From assembly GCF_017104965.1 (NCBI RefSeq), contig NZ_JAAGPR010000013.1:124001-188000 (forward strand): 64,000 nt of DNA, given 5' to 3'. Below the pieces are notes generated by a model that was not told the origin of the DNA, did no database searches, and saw nothing but the letters and a program-made list of their open reading frames with translations. Positions 33,198 through 41,931 of the stretch are shown here, in pieces; position 1 is the stretch's first letter; every line of letters begins with the position of its first letter. Origin of the DNA: Paraburkholderia sp. Ac-20340 (lineage in GTDB: Bacteria > Pseudomonadota > Gammaproteobacteria > Burkholderiales > Burkholderiaceae). The position numbers were made by a program, and so were the translations under genes.

Positions 33198-33788
33198 TTA
33201 CGCACCTGAGGCGGCGGCAGCCGACGCCGCCTTGCTCTTCTTGGCCTTCTTGCCTTTCTTCGCCGTCGTGTCCGAAGCCGCGCCCGGCGCGGAGGCGGCG
33301 GTGCCTGCATCGGCGGCGCTTGCGGCGGCGTCCTTCTTGCTCTTGCGCTTGGACTTGCTGGCCTTGGCGTCCGAAGCGGCTTGCGGTGCGGTCGTGGCAG
33401 CGGGTGCCGGCGTGCCTTGAGCCGCGGTGGTCGCCGGGTTCGGCGCGGTGCCTGTCGTCGCTGCTGCCGTGCCCTTGCTGCTCTTGGCCGATGCAGCCGG
33501 TTTGCCCGCCGGCGGCGCCGACGAACCATTGATCGTCAGACCGGCCGCTTCGAGGTTCTGCACCGACTTGGGACCGATGCCCTTGACGCGGTTCACGAGA
33601 TCGTCGGCGTCCTTGAACGGCCCGTTCTTGCTGCGTTCGTCGAGGATCGCCTTGGCGTGCGCCGGGCCGATGCCCTTGACCGATTCGAGCGCGGTCTGGT
33701 CGGCGCTATTGACTTCGACGGCAGCGGCAAGCGCGGCGGACAGCGAAAATCCGATGGCGAGAAACAGCATCAGCAACTTCTTGAGCAT
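33198..33788 (-). CDS. ComEA-like helix-hairpin-helix protein with a basic low-complexity tail
   Basis: 196 aa. The N-terminus MLKKLLMLFLAIGFSLSAALAAAVEV is a signal peptide. The mature part opens with the ComEA-type HhH2 motif, VEVNSADQTALESVKGIGPAHAK and VKGIGPKSVQNLEAAGL, which binds DNA. From about residue 88 it becomes a long Ala/Thr/Pro tail with three Lys-rich clusters (SKSKRKSKKD; KKGKKAKKSK). Canonical ComEA binds incoming DNA in the periplasm during transformation, so an exported DNA-binding role is plausible. No competence genes are adjacent. The ATG at 33788 follows GGAG at 8 nt spacing; an earlier in-frame GTG is less likely. Confidence 0.85.
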   Translation of the reverse strand: MLKKLLMLFLAIGFSLSAALAAAVEVNSADQTALESVKGIGPAHAKAILDERSKNGPFKDADDLVNRVKGIGPKSVQNLEAAGLTINGSSAPPAGKPAASAKSSKGTAAATTGTAPNPATTAAQGTPAPAATTAPQAASDAKASKSKRKSKKDAAASAADAGTAASAPGAASDTTAKKGKKAKKSKAASAAAASGA

Positions 33789-34010
33789 GGCAATCACTCC
33801 ATTGAGGGCATTTCAGTTAGCCGGGAACGGACGACGCATCCAGTCTGGTGCTGCGCTACAAGAATAGGACAGTTGACGTATCCGTGGACGGGAAGCGGTC
33901 GATTTATACCCACGCTTTCGTGGCAAGACAATCGCACCGCACAATATTTAATACTTCTGTGCAATCTGGCGGCGCGATCGAGGCGGCGCGCGCCAGCATG
34001 GTGCGTATTC

Positions 34011-36023
34011 TCAGGCCCGATGCGGCCCGACGATCCCAAGCTTCGCAATCCGCCGATAAAGCGTTGCACGCGAGATGCCGAGCGCCGCTGCCGCCGCGTT
34101 CGGGCGCCAGCGATGCGCGGTGAGCGTGGCGAGGATGCGTGCGCGTTCATCGGCTTCGGTTTCGCTGGCGTTCGCATCGCGCAAAGCGTTCGAGGCGTCC
34201 GAGGCGTTTTGACGCGTTCCCGTTGTGCTGGCCGCGCTGCCCGGCGGCAATTGCGCCGCGAGATCGGCGCTCAAGTGACGCGCTTCCACGCGCACCGTGT
34301 CGCACACCGCGCATGCGTAGCGCATTGCATTGCGCAACTGGCGCAGATTGCCGGGCCACGCGTAGGCCGCAAGACGCGCGGCTAGCGTCGTGTCGAGCGC
34401 GAGCGGGCGTCCGGCCGCCTGCGCTTCCTCGGCAAACACCGTGTCGATCAAGGTGTCGATATCGCGCCGCTCGCGCAGCGGCGGCAGCGTGAGAACCGCG
34501 CCGCACAGGCGGTAGTAGAGATCGTCGCGGAAGCTGCCGGCGGCCGCCATCTGCGCGAGATCGCGGTGCGTCGCGCAGATCACATCGAGTTCGACGCGCG
34601 TGGGCGCTTCGCCGCCCAGCGGCAGCACTTCGCCTTCCGCGAGCACGCGCAGCAGCCGCGTCTGCAACACGAGCGGCATATCGCCGATTTCGTCGAGAAA
34701 CAGCGTGCCGCCATCGGCCATCGCGATCTTGCCGCGTGCGCCGTGGCGTCGCGCGCCCGTGAACGCGCCCGGCGCATAGCCGAACAGTTCGCTCTCGATC
34801 AGCGCTTCAGGCAGCGCGCCGCAATTCACCGCCACGAACGGCCGGTTGCGGCGCGGCCCCGAGTCGTGGATCGCGCGCGCAAACACTTCCTTGCCCGCGC
34901 CCGTTTCGCCGAGCAGCAGCACCGGCAGGCGCTTGCCCGCCACGCGCTGGGCGATACGGGCGTTTTCCGCGACACGCGCATCGGCGCTACGCAGAAACGG
35001 GCCGAGCGCGCTACGTTCGTGCGCCTCGTCGCCGGGCGTGGCGCGCGCATCGCGCAGCGGCGTCGCGCCATGCAGATCCGGCGCGGCGCTGCGTCCGGTA
35101 CGCGCAAGCGGCGCGCGAATGCGCGCGTAAAGCATCGCGCCGCTCGCGCGCAGGCGCAGCGCCGCAATCGCTTCGATCCGGCCGATATCGCGCAACTGCA
35201 CATGCGAGGAATCGAAAATCTCGTCGATATGGCGCGGCGCATCGAGCCCAGCGATGCTTTCGCGTGCGCGCCGGTTCGCCGCCACCACGTTGCCGTTTTC
35301 GTCGAAGGCGATCAGCAGTTCGGGCTGCGCCTCGACGTAATTGCGGTTCTGATGCCCGAACAGAATCCAGCACGCCGAGGTGCGATGCAGGAAGTAGCCG
35401 TCTTCGATCAGCGTGGCGCTCTGGCGCACCAATTGATTGACGATGCGCTGGCTGTCGCGGTTGTCGGGCGACTGCACGGCGGACGCATCGAGCACGCCGA
35501 TCAGCTCGCCGCCCGGCGCGAAGATCGGCGCGGCGCTGCAGGTGAGCGTCGTGAACGCGGCGCGAAAGTGATCGGTCTTGTGCACCGTGATCGGTGCGAG
35601 ATCGGTGAGCACGCTGGCGATGCCGCAGGTGCCTTCCTCGCTTTCCGACCAGCACGAGCCGACGTAAAGGCCCGCGTGCTTGAAATCGTTGCGCCGCTCG
35701 CGGTCGATGCGCGAATCGATGGTGACGCCGTGCGCGTCGGTCAGCATCACGCAGTAATCGGCGTCGCGCACGGTTTCGTGCAAGCGCGTGAGGCATTGGC
35801 CCGAGGCGCGCAGAAACGCTTCCTCGCGATCGCGGATTTCGCGCAACTCGGCGGTGCTCAGCACGCGCGGGCCGATCACCGAGCCGGGATCGAGCTGATA
35901 GCGCTCGAACGAGCGCTGCCACGACGACACGAGGCGCGGCGAGTCGGACGGCGCAGGCAGCCGGCCTTCGACGGCGCCGCGCACGCGTTCGGCGTGCCGG
36001 GTGGGCGCTAGAGCGTAGGGCAT
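34011..36023 (-). CDS. acoR: Sigma-54-dependent Fis-family regulator, AcoR (acetoin)
   Basis: 670 aa. The N-terminal half has a GAF-type sensor region (residues about 80-210, including SESEEGTCGIASVLTDLAP) and a PAS-like segment (230-300). The AAA+ domain has GETGAGKE (Walker A), GYAPGAFTGARR (the GAFTGA sigma-54 contact loop) and GGTLFLDEIGDMPL (Walker B). A Fis-type helix-turn-helix ends the protein (NAAAAALGISRATLYRRIAKLG). It is divergent from acoXABC across a 488-nt gap that has a canonical sigma-54 promoter and GAGACG repeats. It is thus the likely acetoin-responsive activator of the operon. Confidence 0.92.
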   Translation of the reverse strand: MPYALAPTRHAERVRGAVEGRLPAPSDSPRLVSSWQRSFERYQLDPGSVIGPRVLSTAELREIRDREEAFLRASGQCLTRLHETVRDADYCVMLTDAHGVTIDSRIDRERRNDFKHAGLYVGSCWSESEEGTCGIASVLTDLAPITVHKTDHFRAAFTTLTCSAAPIFAPGGELIGVLDASAVQSPDNRDSQRIVNQLVRQSATLIEDGYFLHRTSACWILFGHQNRNYVEAQPELLIAFDENGNVVAANRRARESIAGLDAPRHIDEIFDSSHVQLRDIGRIEAIAALRLRASGAMLYARIRAPLARTGRSAAPDLHGATPLRDARATPGDEAHERSALGPFLRSADARVAENARIAQRVAGKRLPVLLLGETGAGKEVFARAIHDSGPRRNRPFVAVNCGALPEALIESELFGYAPGAFTGARRHGARGKIAMADGGTLFLDEIGDMPLVLQTRLLRVLAEGEVLPLGGEAPTRVELDVICATHRDLAQMAAAGSFRDDLYYRLCGAVLTLPPLRERRDIDTLIDTVFAEEAQAAGRPLALDTTLAARLAAYAWPGNLRQLRNAMRYACAVCDTVRVEARHLSADLAAQLPPGSAASTTGTRQNASDASNALRDANASETEADERARILATLTAHRWRPNAAAAALGISRATLYRRIAKLGIVGPHRA

Positions 36024-36129
36024 GGGCGATTCCAGTCGATTTCAGCCGATCCAGAGGAGCGCTGCGAGCGGGCGGCGCGACCTTTTGTAGCACATTCGAC
36101 GCGCGCGATCACACCGCAGCGCAGCAAGC

Positions 36130-36290
36130 GAGACGCCTGAGACGATCGTCTCAACGGGCATCGAGACGATGTTGAGACGCCGCGTCAAAGCGTGTGACGC
36201 CCTTGTGGCAAGGCTTTGGCACGGATGGCGTTTGATGGCGAGGCGAGGGCGGCGGGAAGCGACCGTCGTCGGTGCGTCGTTTGAGACGTT
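36130..36290 (+). promoter_or_regulatory. Candidate AcoR enhancer sites (GAGACG repeats with a 16-bp perfect palindrome)
   Basis: GAGACG occurs at 36130, 36139, 36163, 36174 and 36283, and CGTCTC at 36147. Positions 36138-36153 are a perfect 16-bp palindrome, TGAGACGATCGTCTCA. The cluster lies about 100-260 nt before the sigma-54 promoter, the normal distance for enhancer-binding activators. Confidence 0.65.
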
Positions 36291-36388
36291 CGCGTGACTT
36301 TTCGGACCGTTGTCGCGGCACCGCTGCGGCTGCCGCAAACGCCCGCGACTCAAGCGTTCGAGCGCCATCGCCATCGTTTTTAGCGCGA

Positions 36389-36405
36389 TTGGCATAACGC
36401 TTGCA
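36389..36405 (+). promoter_or_regulatory. Sigma-54 promoter of the acoXABC-lipA operon
   Basis: TTGGCATAACGCTTGCA fits the -24/-12 consensus TTGGCACG-N4-TTGCA closely, with GG and GC exactly 10 nt apart. It lies about 105 nt before the acoX start and faces it, next to an enhancer-binding regulator gene. Confidence 0.88.
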
Positions 36406-36511
36406 GAGAGTGTTGCCATCAAAGGCGCGCTCACGCCGCTATTAGCGTCGAGCGTAGCCATCACAACACGTCCACGCACGCCTCGCGATGCGTGGGCAGG
36501 AGACAACGCCC

Positions 36512-37573
36512 GTGACAACGCCCGTGACCGTAGGCGTGATCGCGAACCCGGCATCGGGTCGCGATATCCGCCGCCTCACCACGCATGCTTCCGTATTCCC
36601 GACGGCGGAAAAAGCCAATATGGTCGTGCGCCTGCTGGCCGGCCTCGGCGCACTGGGCGTCGATCGTGTGCTGACGCTGCGCGACCGCACCGGCGTGGCG
36701 GCGCTGGTGCTGCGCGCGATCGAAACCCATGCGGCCGTGGCCGCGCACGAGCGCTGGCCTGCCGTCGAGTTCATCGATCTGCCGACGAGCGATAGCGTCG
36801 CCGATACACACGCGGGCGTCGCGCATATGGTTCGCGAGCAGGTCGCGCTGATCGCCGTATTGGGCGGCGATGGCACCCATCGCGCGGTCGCGGCGCATTG
36901 CGGCACGACGTCGCTCATCGCGCTGTCCACCGGCACCAACAACGTGTTTCCCGAACTGCGCGAAGCCACCGTCGCCGGCATGGCGGGCGCGCTGGTGGCC
37001 ACGGGCGCCGTGCCTGCCGAAGCCGCGCTGGTGCGCAACAAGCGGCTCGTGGCGCGCTGCGTGGAAGGGCCCAGTCGCGGCCACGAGGAAATCGCGCTGG
37101 TCGATATCTGCGTATCGCGCCAGCCGTTTATCGGGGCGCGTGCCATCTCGGATAGTTCGGATATCGAATCGTTATTTCTGGCTTTCGCGCCGCCGGACGG
37201 TATCGGGCTGGCGTCGATTGGCGGCGCGTGGGCGCCCGTCGCGCGCGACGCCGCGCATGGCTTGCACATGACCTTCGTTCATCCGCGGGAACACAACGAA
37301 GCAGGCTTGCCGCTGATCGCGCCCATCGCGCCGGGCCGCATCGAGCGCGTGACGCTGCGTACCTGTCAGCGCCTTGAAGTCGGCATGGCGCTGCCGCTCG
37401 ACGCGGGCCACGGCACGCTGGCCTTCGATGGCGAGCGCGAGATCGAACCGTCGCGCGGCGATCGCTACGAAGTTTCGCTCGACTGGCAAGGCCCGTTGAC
37501 CGTCGATGTCGCCCGCACGCTGCGCTACGCGGCCTCACACCAGTTGATGCGCGAGGTCATCGGGCGCGACTGA
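36512..37573 (+). CDS. acoX: AcoX, NAD kinase-like protein of the acetoin operon
   Basis: About 353 aa from the GTG at 36512, which follows GGCAGGAG at 8-nt spacing; an ATG at 36488 would add eight residues but has no ribosome-binding site. The protein has an ATP-NAD kinase-like core: VIANPASGRDIRR, VLGGDGTHRAVAAHCG (GGDGT motif) and STGTNNVFPE. AcoX is always first in acoXABC operons; its activity is not proven, and it is not essential for acetoin growth in the studied hosts. It sits directly behind the sigma-54 promoter. Downstream acoA follows after 127 nt. Confidence 0.88.
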   Translation: MTTPVTVGVIANPASGRDIRRLTTHASVFPTAEKANMVVRLLAGLGALGVDRVLTLRDRTGVAALVLRAIETHAAVAAHERWPAVEFIDLPTSDSVADTHAGVAHMVREQVALIAVLGGDGTHRAVAAHCGTTSLIALSTGTNNVFPELREATVAGMAGALVATGAVPAEAALVRNKRLVARCVEGPSRGHEEIALVDICVSRQPFIGARAISDSSDIESLFLAFAPPDGIGLASIGGAWAPVARDAAHGLHMTFVHPREHNEAGLPLIAPIAPGRIERVTLRTCQRLEVGMALPLDAGHGTLAFDGEREIEPSRGDRYEVSLDWQGPLTVDVARTLRYAASHQLMREVIGRD

Positions 37574-37700
37574 TTCATTCGAAACCAAACCTCAACGAAA
37601 AAGGAGGCAACAGCGATTCCGGCGGCTTCGCTTTCCCAGGCGCGCGCCGCCGGTTGCAGTGCTGCAGGCAAACACCGTGTCTTATCGACAGGAGACAACC

Positions 37701-38678
37701 ATGTCAGGCCAGTTGAACAAGGAGCAGTTGCTGAACGCCTATCGCTCGATGCGCACGATCCGCGAATTCGAGGAGCGTTTGCACGTCGAGTTCGCGACCG
37801 GCGAGATTCCCGGCTTCGTGCACCTCTATGCGGGCGAGGAGGCGTCGGCGGTCGGCGTCATGAGCCATTTGAACGATCGAGATTACGTGGCCACCACGCA
37901 CCGCGGCCACGGCCATTGCATCGCCAAGGGGGTGGATGTGCGCGAGATGATGGCCGAGATTTACGGCCGCGCGACCGGTTCGTGCCGCGGTAAAGGTGGC
38001 TCGATGCACATCGCCGATCTGGCCAAGGGCATGCTGGGCGCGAACGGCATCGTGGGCGCGGGCGGCCCGCTCACCTGCGGTGCGGCGCTCGCGGCGAAGC
38101 AGCAGAAAACCGGCGGCGTGGGCGTGTGCTTTTTCGGCGATGGCGCCTCGAATCAAGGCGTGATTTTCGAATCGATGAATCTGGCTTCGGTCTGGCGTCT
38201 GCCGGTGATTTTCGTGGCCGAAAACAACGGCTACGCGGAAGCGACGTCATCCACGTGGTCGGTCGCCGCCGATAACATCGCCGATCGCGCCAACGGCTTC
38301 GGCATGCCGGGCGTGATCGTCGACGGTTTCGATTTTTTCGCCGTGCACGAAGCGCTGGGCGAAGCGATTGCCCGGGCGCGTAACGGCGGCGGCCCGACGC
38401 TGGTGGAGATGAAACTGTCGCGCTATTTCGGCCATTTCGAAGGCGATGCGCAGACCTATCGCGCGCCTGGCGAAGTGCAGAAGCTGCGCGAAGAAAAGGA
38501 TTGCCTGAAGCGCTTCGAAGAGCGCGTGGTGCGCGCAGAGCTGGCCAATACCGACGATCTGCGCAAGGTGGACGCCGAAGTCAAGGCGCTGATCGACGAC
38601 GCCGTGGCCAAAGCGAAGGCCGCGCCGTTGCCCGCGCCCGAAGCGTTGCTCACGGACGTGTACGTGTCGTATCCCTGA
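37701..38678 (+). CDS. acoA: Acetoin dehydrogenase E1 component, alpha subunit
   Basis: 325 aa. TPP-dependent E1-alpha motifs: FVHLYAGEEASAVGVM, THRGHGHCIAKG, and the TPP signature GDGASNQGVIFESMNLASVW...AENN. With AcoB it cleaves acetoin to acetaldehyde and an acetyl unit passed to the lipoyl E2. GACAGGAGACAACC gives a clear ribosome-binding site for the ATG at 37701; the frame is open further upstream but that start adds only unconserved residues. Confidence 0.95.
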   Translation: MSGQLNKEQLLNAYRSMRTIREFEERLHVEFATGEIPGFVHLYAGEEASAVGVMSHLNDRDYVATTHRGHGHCIAKGVDVREMMAEIYGRATGSCRGKGGSMHIADLAKGMLGANGIVGAGGPLTCGAALAAKQQKTGGVGVCFFGDGASNQGVIFESMNLASVWRLPVIFVAENNGYAEATSSTWSVAADNIADRANGFGMPGVIVDGFDFFAVHEALGEAIARARNGGGPTLVEMKLSRYFGHFEGDAQTYRAPGEVQKLREEKDCLKRFEERVVRAELANTDDLRKVDAEVKALIDDAVAKAKAAPLPAPEALLTDVYVSYP

Positions 38679-38724
38679 ACGCATTGCAGGTCAATCATCA
38701 GGATTCCCGATCAAGGAGACGAAA

Positions 38725-39729
38725 ATGGCACGGAAAATCACCTATTCGCAAGCGATCAACGAGGCGCTTGCACAAGAAATGTCGCGCGACGACAGCGTGA
38801 TCGTGATGGGCGAAGACAACGCGGGCGGCGCGGGCGCGCCCGGCGAGCAGGATGCGTGGGGCGGCGTGCTGGGCGTGACCAAAGGGCTTTACGGCAAATT
38901 CCCGGGCCGAGTGCTCGATACGCCGCTTTCGGAAGGCGGTTTTATCGGCGCGGCGGTGGGCGCGGCGGCGTGCGGCATGCGCCCGGTGGCGGAGCTGATG
39001 TTCATCGACTTCATGGGCGTGTGCTTCGATCAGATCTTCAATCAGGCCGCGAAGTTTCGCTATATGTTCGGCGGCAAGGCGGTGACACCGGTGGTGATCC
39101 GCACGATGTACGGTGCGGGTTTGCGCGCGGCGGCCCAGCACTCGCAGATGCTGACTTCGCTTTTCACGCATATTCCGGGGCTCAAGGTCGTGTGCCCGGC
39201 TACGCCTTATGACGCGAAAGGGCTGATGATCGCGGCGATCCGCGACAACGATCCGGTGATCTTCTGCGAGCACAAACTGCTCTACACGATGGAAGGCGAT
39301 GTGCCCGAAGAGTCGTATTCGATTCCTTTCGGCGAGGCCAATATCTTGCGCGATGGCGACGACGTCACGATCGTCACCTACGGGCGCATGGTGCATTACG
39401 CGCTCGACGCCGCGCAGAAGCTCGCGAAAGACGGCATCGAAGCCGATGTGATCGATCTGCGCACGACGTCGCCGCTCGACGAGGACACGATTCTGGAGAG
39501 CGTCGGCCGCACCGGCCGCATCGTGGTCGTGGACGAGGCGAACCCGCGCTGCTCGATGGCCACCGATATCGCCGCGCTGGTGGCGAGCAAGGCGTTTGGC
39601 GATCTCAAGGCGCCCGTGCGCATGGTCACCGCGCCGCATACGCCGGTGCCGTTCGCGGCCTCGCTCGAAGATCTCTATATCCCCTCGGCCGATCAGATCG
39701 CCGAAGCCGCGCGCGCCGCAAGGAGTTGA
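38725..39729 (+). CDS. acoB: Acetoin dehydrogenase E1 component, beta subunit
   Basis: 334 aa. The family opening RKITYSQAINEALAQEMSRD and VIVMGEDN lead into the transketolase-type pyrimidine domain, with RVLDTPLSEGGFIGAAVGAA and FGGKAVTPVVIRTMYGAG typical of E1-beta. The C-terminal domain includes the block VTYGRMVHYALDAAQKLAKDG. It forms the alpha2beta2 E1 with AcoA. It follows acoA by 46 nt and is followed by acoC with a gap of only 4 nt. Confidence 0.95.
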   Translation: MARKITYSQAINEALAQEMSRDDSVIVMGEDNAGGAGAPGEQDAWGGVLGVTKGLYGKFPGRVLDTPLSEGGFIGAAVGAAACGMRPVAELMFIDFMGVCFDQIFNQAAKFRYMFGGKAVTPVVIRTMYGAGLRAAAQHSQMLTSLFTHIPGLKVVCPATPYDAKGLMIAAIRDNDPVIFCEHKLLYTMEGDVPEESYSIPFGEANILRDGDDVTIVTYGRMVHYALDAAQKLAKDGIEADVIDLRTTSPLDEDTILESVGRTGRIVVVDEANPRCSMATDIAALVASKAFGDLKAPVRMVTAPHTPVPFAASLEDLYIPSADQIAEAARAARS

Positions 39730-39733
39730 CGTT

Positions 39734-40855
39734 ATGCCGATTCACATGATCACGATGCCCAAATGGGGCTTGTCGATGGAGCAGGGCCAGGTGAACGGCT
39801 GGCTCAAGTCGCCGGGCGATACGGTCACGAAGGGCGACGAATTGCTGGACGTCGAGTCGGACAAGATCGCGTCGGGCGTCGAATGCGCGTTCGAAGGCAT
39901 TTTGCGGCGGCAGATCGCGCAGGAAGGCGACACGCTGCCGGTGGGCGCGCTGCTCGGTGTCGTTGCCGATAGTGAAACTTCGGATGCCGAAATAGATTCG
40001 GCCGTGAGCGAATTCCAGCGTGATTTCGTGCCCGCGAAAGCCGGCGAGGCGGACTCAGGCCCGCAGCCCGAAAAGACGCAGATTGGCGGGCGCACGGTGC
40101 GCTGGTTGAAGCTCGGTGAAGGCGGCGGCACGCCCGTGGTGCTGATTCATGGCTTTGGCGGTGACCTCAACAACTGGCTGTTCAATCACGCCGATCTTGC
40201 CGCGGACCGCACTGTCTGGGCGCTCGATCTGCCGGGACACGGCGAGTCGGGCAAGGCGGTGGAAAGCGGTGCCCTCGACGAACTCGCGCAGAGTGTGATC
40301 GCTTTTCTCGACGCGCAGCAAATCGAGCGCGCCAATCTGGTGGGCCATTCGCTGGGCGGCGCGGTGGCGATGGCGGTCGCGGACAAGGCGCCTGCGCGCG
40401 TGGCATCGCTGGCTTTGATCGCGAGCGCGGGGCTGGGCGACGACATCAACGGCGCGTATATCGAGGGCTTTGTTGCGGCGGCGAATCGCAATGCGTTGAA
40501 GCCGCACGTGACGAAGCTGTTCGCCGATCCCGCGCTGGTGACGCGTCAGCTTGTGGAAGACCTCGTGAAGTACAAGCGGCTCGAAGGCGTGCAGGAAGCG
40601 CTCGGCAAGATTGCGGCGCAGGCGTTCGAGGGCGGCGCGCAGCGGCGGGTGTTCCGCGACCGGCTGTCGACGCTCGCGCCGAAGGTGCTGGTGGTCTGGG
40701 GCGAGACCGATCAGATCATTCCGGCGCGGCATGCGCAGGGCCTCGCGCCAGTCGTGCGCGTCGAGGTGATCGCGGGCAAGGGGCATATGGTGCAGATGGA
40801 AGCCGCCGCCGAGGTCAATCGACTGCTGAAGGCCTTTTTCGCGGCAGGAGGCTGA
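39734..40855 (+). CDS. acoC: Acetoin dehydrogenase E2 component, lipoyl domain plus alpha/beta-hydrolase domain
   Basis: 373 aa. The N-terminal lipoyl domain carries Lys44 in LDVESDKIASGVE. Instead of the usual peripheral-subunit-binding and acyltransferase domains, residues from about 115 form an alpha/beta-hydrolase fold with VVLIHGFGGDLNNWLF (oxyanion region) and nucleophile elbow GHSLGG (Ser206). This unusual E2 architecture is the known AcoC type, and hydrolase-like chemistry may replace the acyltransferase. AGGAG at 39721-39725 precedes the ATG. It follows acoB by 4 nt and is followed by lipA 2 nt later. Confidence 0.94.
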   Translation: MPIHMITMPKWGLSMEQGQVNGWLKSPGDTVTKGDELLDVESDKIASGVECAFEGILRRQIAQEGDTLPVGALLGVVADSETSDAEIDSAVSEFQRDFVPAKAGEADSGPQPEKTQIGGRTVRWLKLGEGGGTPVVLIHGFGGDLNNWLFNHADLAADRTVWALDLPGHGESGKAVESGALDELAQSVIAFLDAQQIERANLVGHSLGGAVAMAVADKAPARVASLALIASAGLGDDINGAYIEGFVAAANRNALKPHVTKLFADPALVTRQLVEDLVKYKRLEGVQEALGKIAAQAFEGGAQRRVFRDRLSTLAPKVLVVWGETDQIIPARHAQGLAPVVRVEVIAGKGHMVQMEAAAEVNRLLKAFFAAGG

Positions 40856-40857
40856 TC

Positions 40858-41850
40858 ATGGGCGAGGTCGTGTCTCAGGAAGCCGCGCTGCCGGGCGACA
40901 CCGCGCTCGGTCAGCATGGTCTGCGCAGCCGCGACAAGCTTGCGCGCATTCCGGTCAAGATCGTGCCGGCATCGGCGGGCGAGACGCTGCCCAAGCCGTC
41001 CTGGCTGCGGGCTCGGCCGCTCATGAGCACGACCGTCGCGGCGGTGGCCGCCGTGCTGCGCGAGCATCGGCTGCATTCGGTCTGCGAAGAGGCGATGTGC
41101 CCGAACATCGGCGAATGTTTTGCGCAGCGCACGGCCACGTTCATGATCATGGGCGGGCTGTGCACGCGGCGCTGTCCGTTCTGCGACGTCGCGCACGGGC
41201 GGCCCGCGCCGCTCGATGCCGATGAACCCGCGCATCTGGCGTCGGCGGTGGCGGCGCTGGGTTTGCGCCATGTCGTGATTACGTCGGTGGATCGCGACAA
41301 TCTGCGCGACGGCGGCGCGGGGCATTTCGCGCAGTGCGTCGCACAGGTGCGGGCACGCGTGCCGGGGATCGGCGTGGAGATTTTGACGCCGGATTTTCGC
41401 GGGCGTATCGATCGCGCGCTGGATGCGCTGTCCGTGGCCTGGCCCGATGTGTTCAACCACAACGTCGAGACCGTGCCGTCGCTGTATCGCGCGGCGCGGC
41501 CGGGCGCGGATTATCTTGGCTCGCTGGCCTTGCTTGCGCGTGCGAAGGCGGCCAATGCGGCGCTCGTGACGAAATCCGGGCTGATGGTCGGGCTGGGCGA
41601 AACCGACGCGCAATTATTGGCGACGATGCGTGATTTACGCGCGCACGACGTCGAGGTGCTGACGATCGGGCAGTATCTCGCGCCGTCGCGGTTTCACTTG
41701 CCGGTGCGGCGTTATCTGCCTCCGGGCGAGTTCGCGGCGCTGCGCGAGGCGGGATTGCAAATGGGATTTCGCGAAGTGGTGGCCGGGCCGCTCGTGCGCT
41801 CTTCGTATCATGCGGCGCAGACGGTGGAGGCGGCGCGCAACGCTGGCTAG
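40858..41850 (+). CDS. lipA: Lipoyl synthase (acetoin-operon copy)
   Basis: 330 aa radical SAM enzyme. The two cluster-binding cysteine sets are present: Cys76-x4-Cys81-x5-Cys87 (CEEAMCPNIGEC) and the SAM motif Cys102-x3-Cys106-x2-Cys109 (CTRRCPFC). It inserts two sulfurs into octanoyl-lipoyl domains. A copy within the aco operon probably serves the AcoC lipoyl domain; the housekeeping lipA, usually beside lipB, is not in this window. It starts 2 nt after acoC and is the last gene of the operon. Confidence 0.93.
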   Translation: MGEVVSQEAALPGDTALGQHGLRSRDKLARIPVKIVPASAGETLPKPSWLRARPLMSTTVAAVAAVLREHRLHSVCEEAMCPNIGECFAQRTATFMIMGGLCTRRCPFCDVAHGRPAPLDADEPAHLASAVAALGLRHVVITSVDRDNLRDGGAGHFAQCVAQVRARVPGIGVEILTPDFRGRIDRALDALSVAWPDVFNHNVETVPSLYRAARPGADYLGSLALLARAKAANAALVTKSGLMVGLGETDAQLLATMRDLRAHDVEVLTIGQYLAPSRFHLPVRRYLPPGEFAALREAGLQMGFREVVAGPLVRSSYHAAQTVEAARNAG

Positions 41851-41857
41851 TCGATAT

Positions 41858-41872
41858 CGCAACTAACAGCCA
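41858..41872 (+). repeat. Dispersed 15-bp repeat, copy 2 (CGCAACTAACAGCCA)
   Basis: Exact match to 28521-28535. GCTGGCT at 41842-41848 can pair with AGCCA of the repeat, giving a short hairpin just after lipA. Confidence 0.7.
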
Positions 41873-41893
41873 AGCCAGCATGAATCGATGACA

Positions 41894-41922
41894 CCGAAGG
41901 CGCGCTCACCGCGCGCCTTCGG
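41894..41922. terminator. Candidate bidirectional terminator between lipA and the MATE gene
   Basis: Perfect twelve-pair stem CCGAAGGCGCGC/GCGCGCCTTCGG with loop TCACC. The T run is weak on both sides, so termination may be partial or Rho-assisted. It lies between two convergent genes. Confidence 0.6.
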
Positions 41923-41931
41923 CTTCAAACG

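Larger units (their letters stand above)
36024..36511. other. Divergent control region between acoR and acoX
   Basis: 488 nt without a gene. It holds the sigma-54 promoter of acoX (36389-36405), a cluster of GAGACG/CGTCTC elements upstream (36130-36290), and presumably the acoR promoter on the minus strand. Confidence 0.75.

Noticed and set aside
36488..36511. Upstream ATG for acoX
   Set aside because: It has no ribosome-binding site, whereas the GTG at 36512 follows GGCAGGAG; kept as an alternative only.
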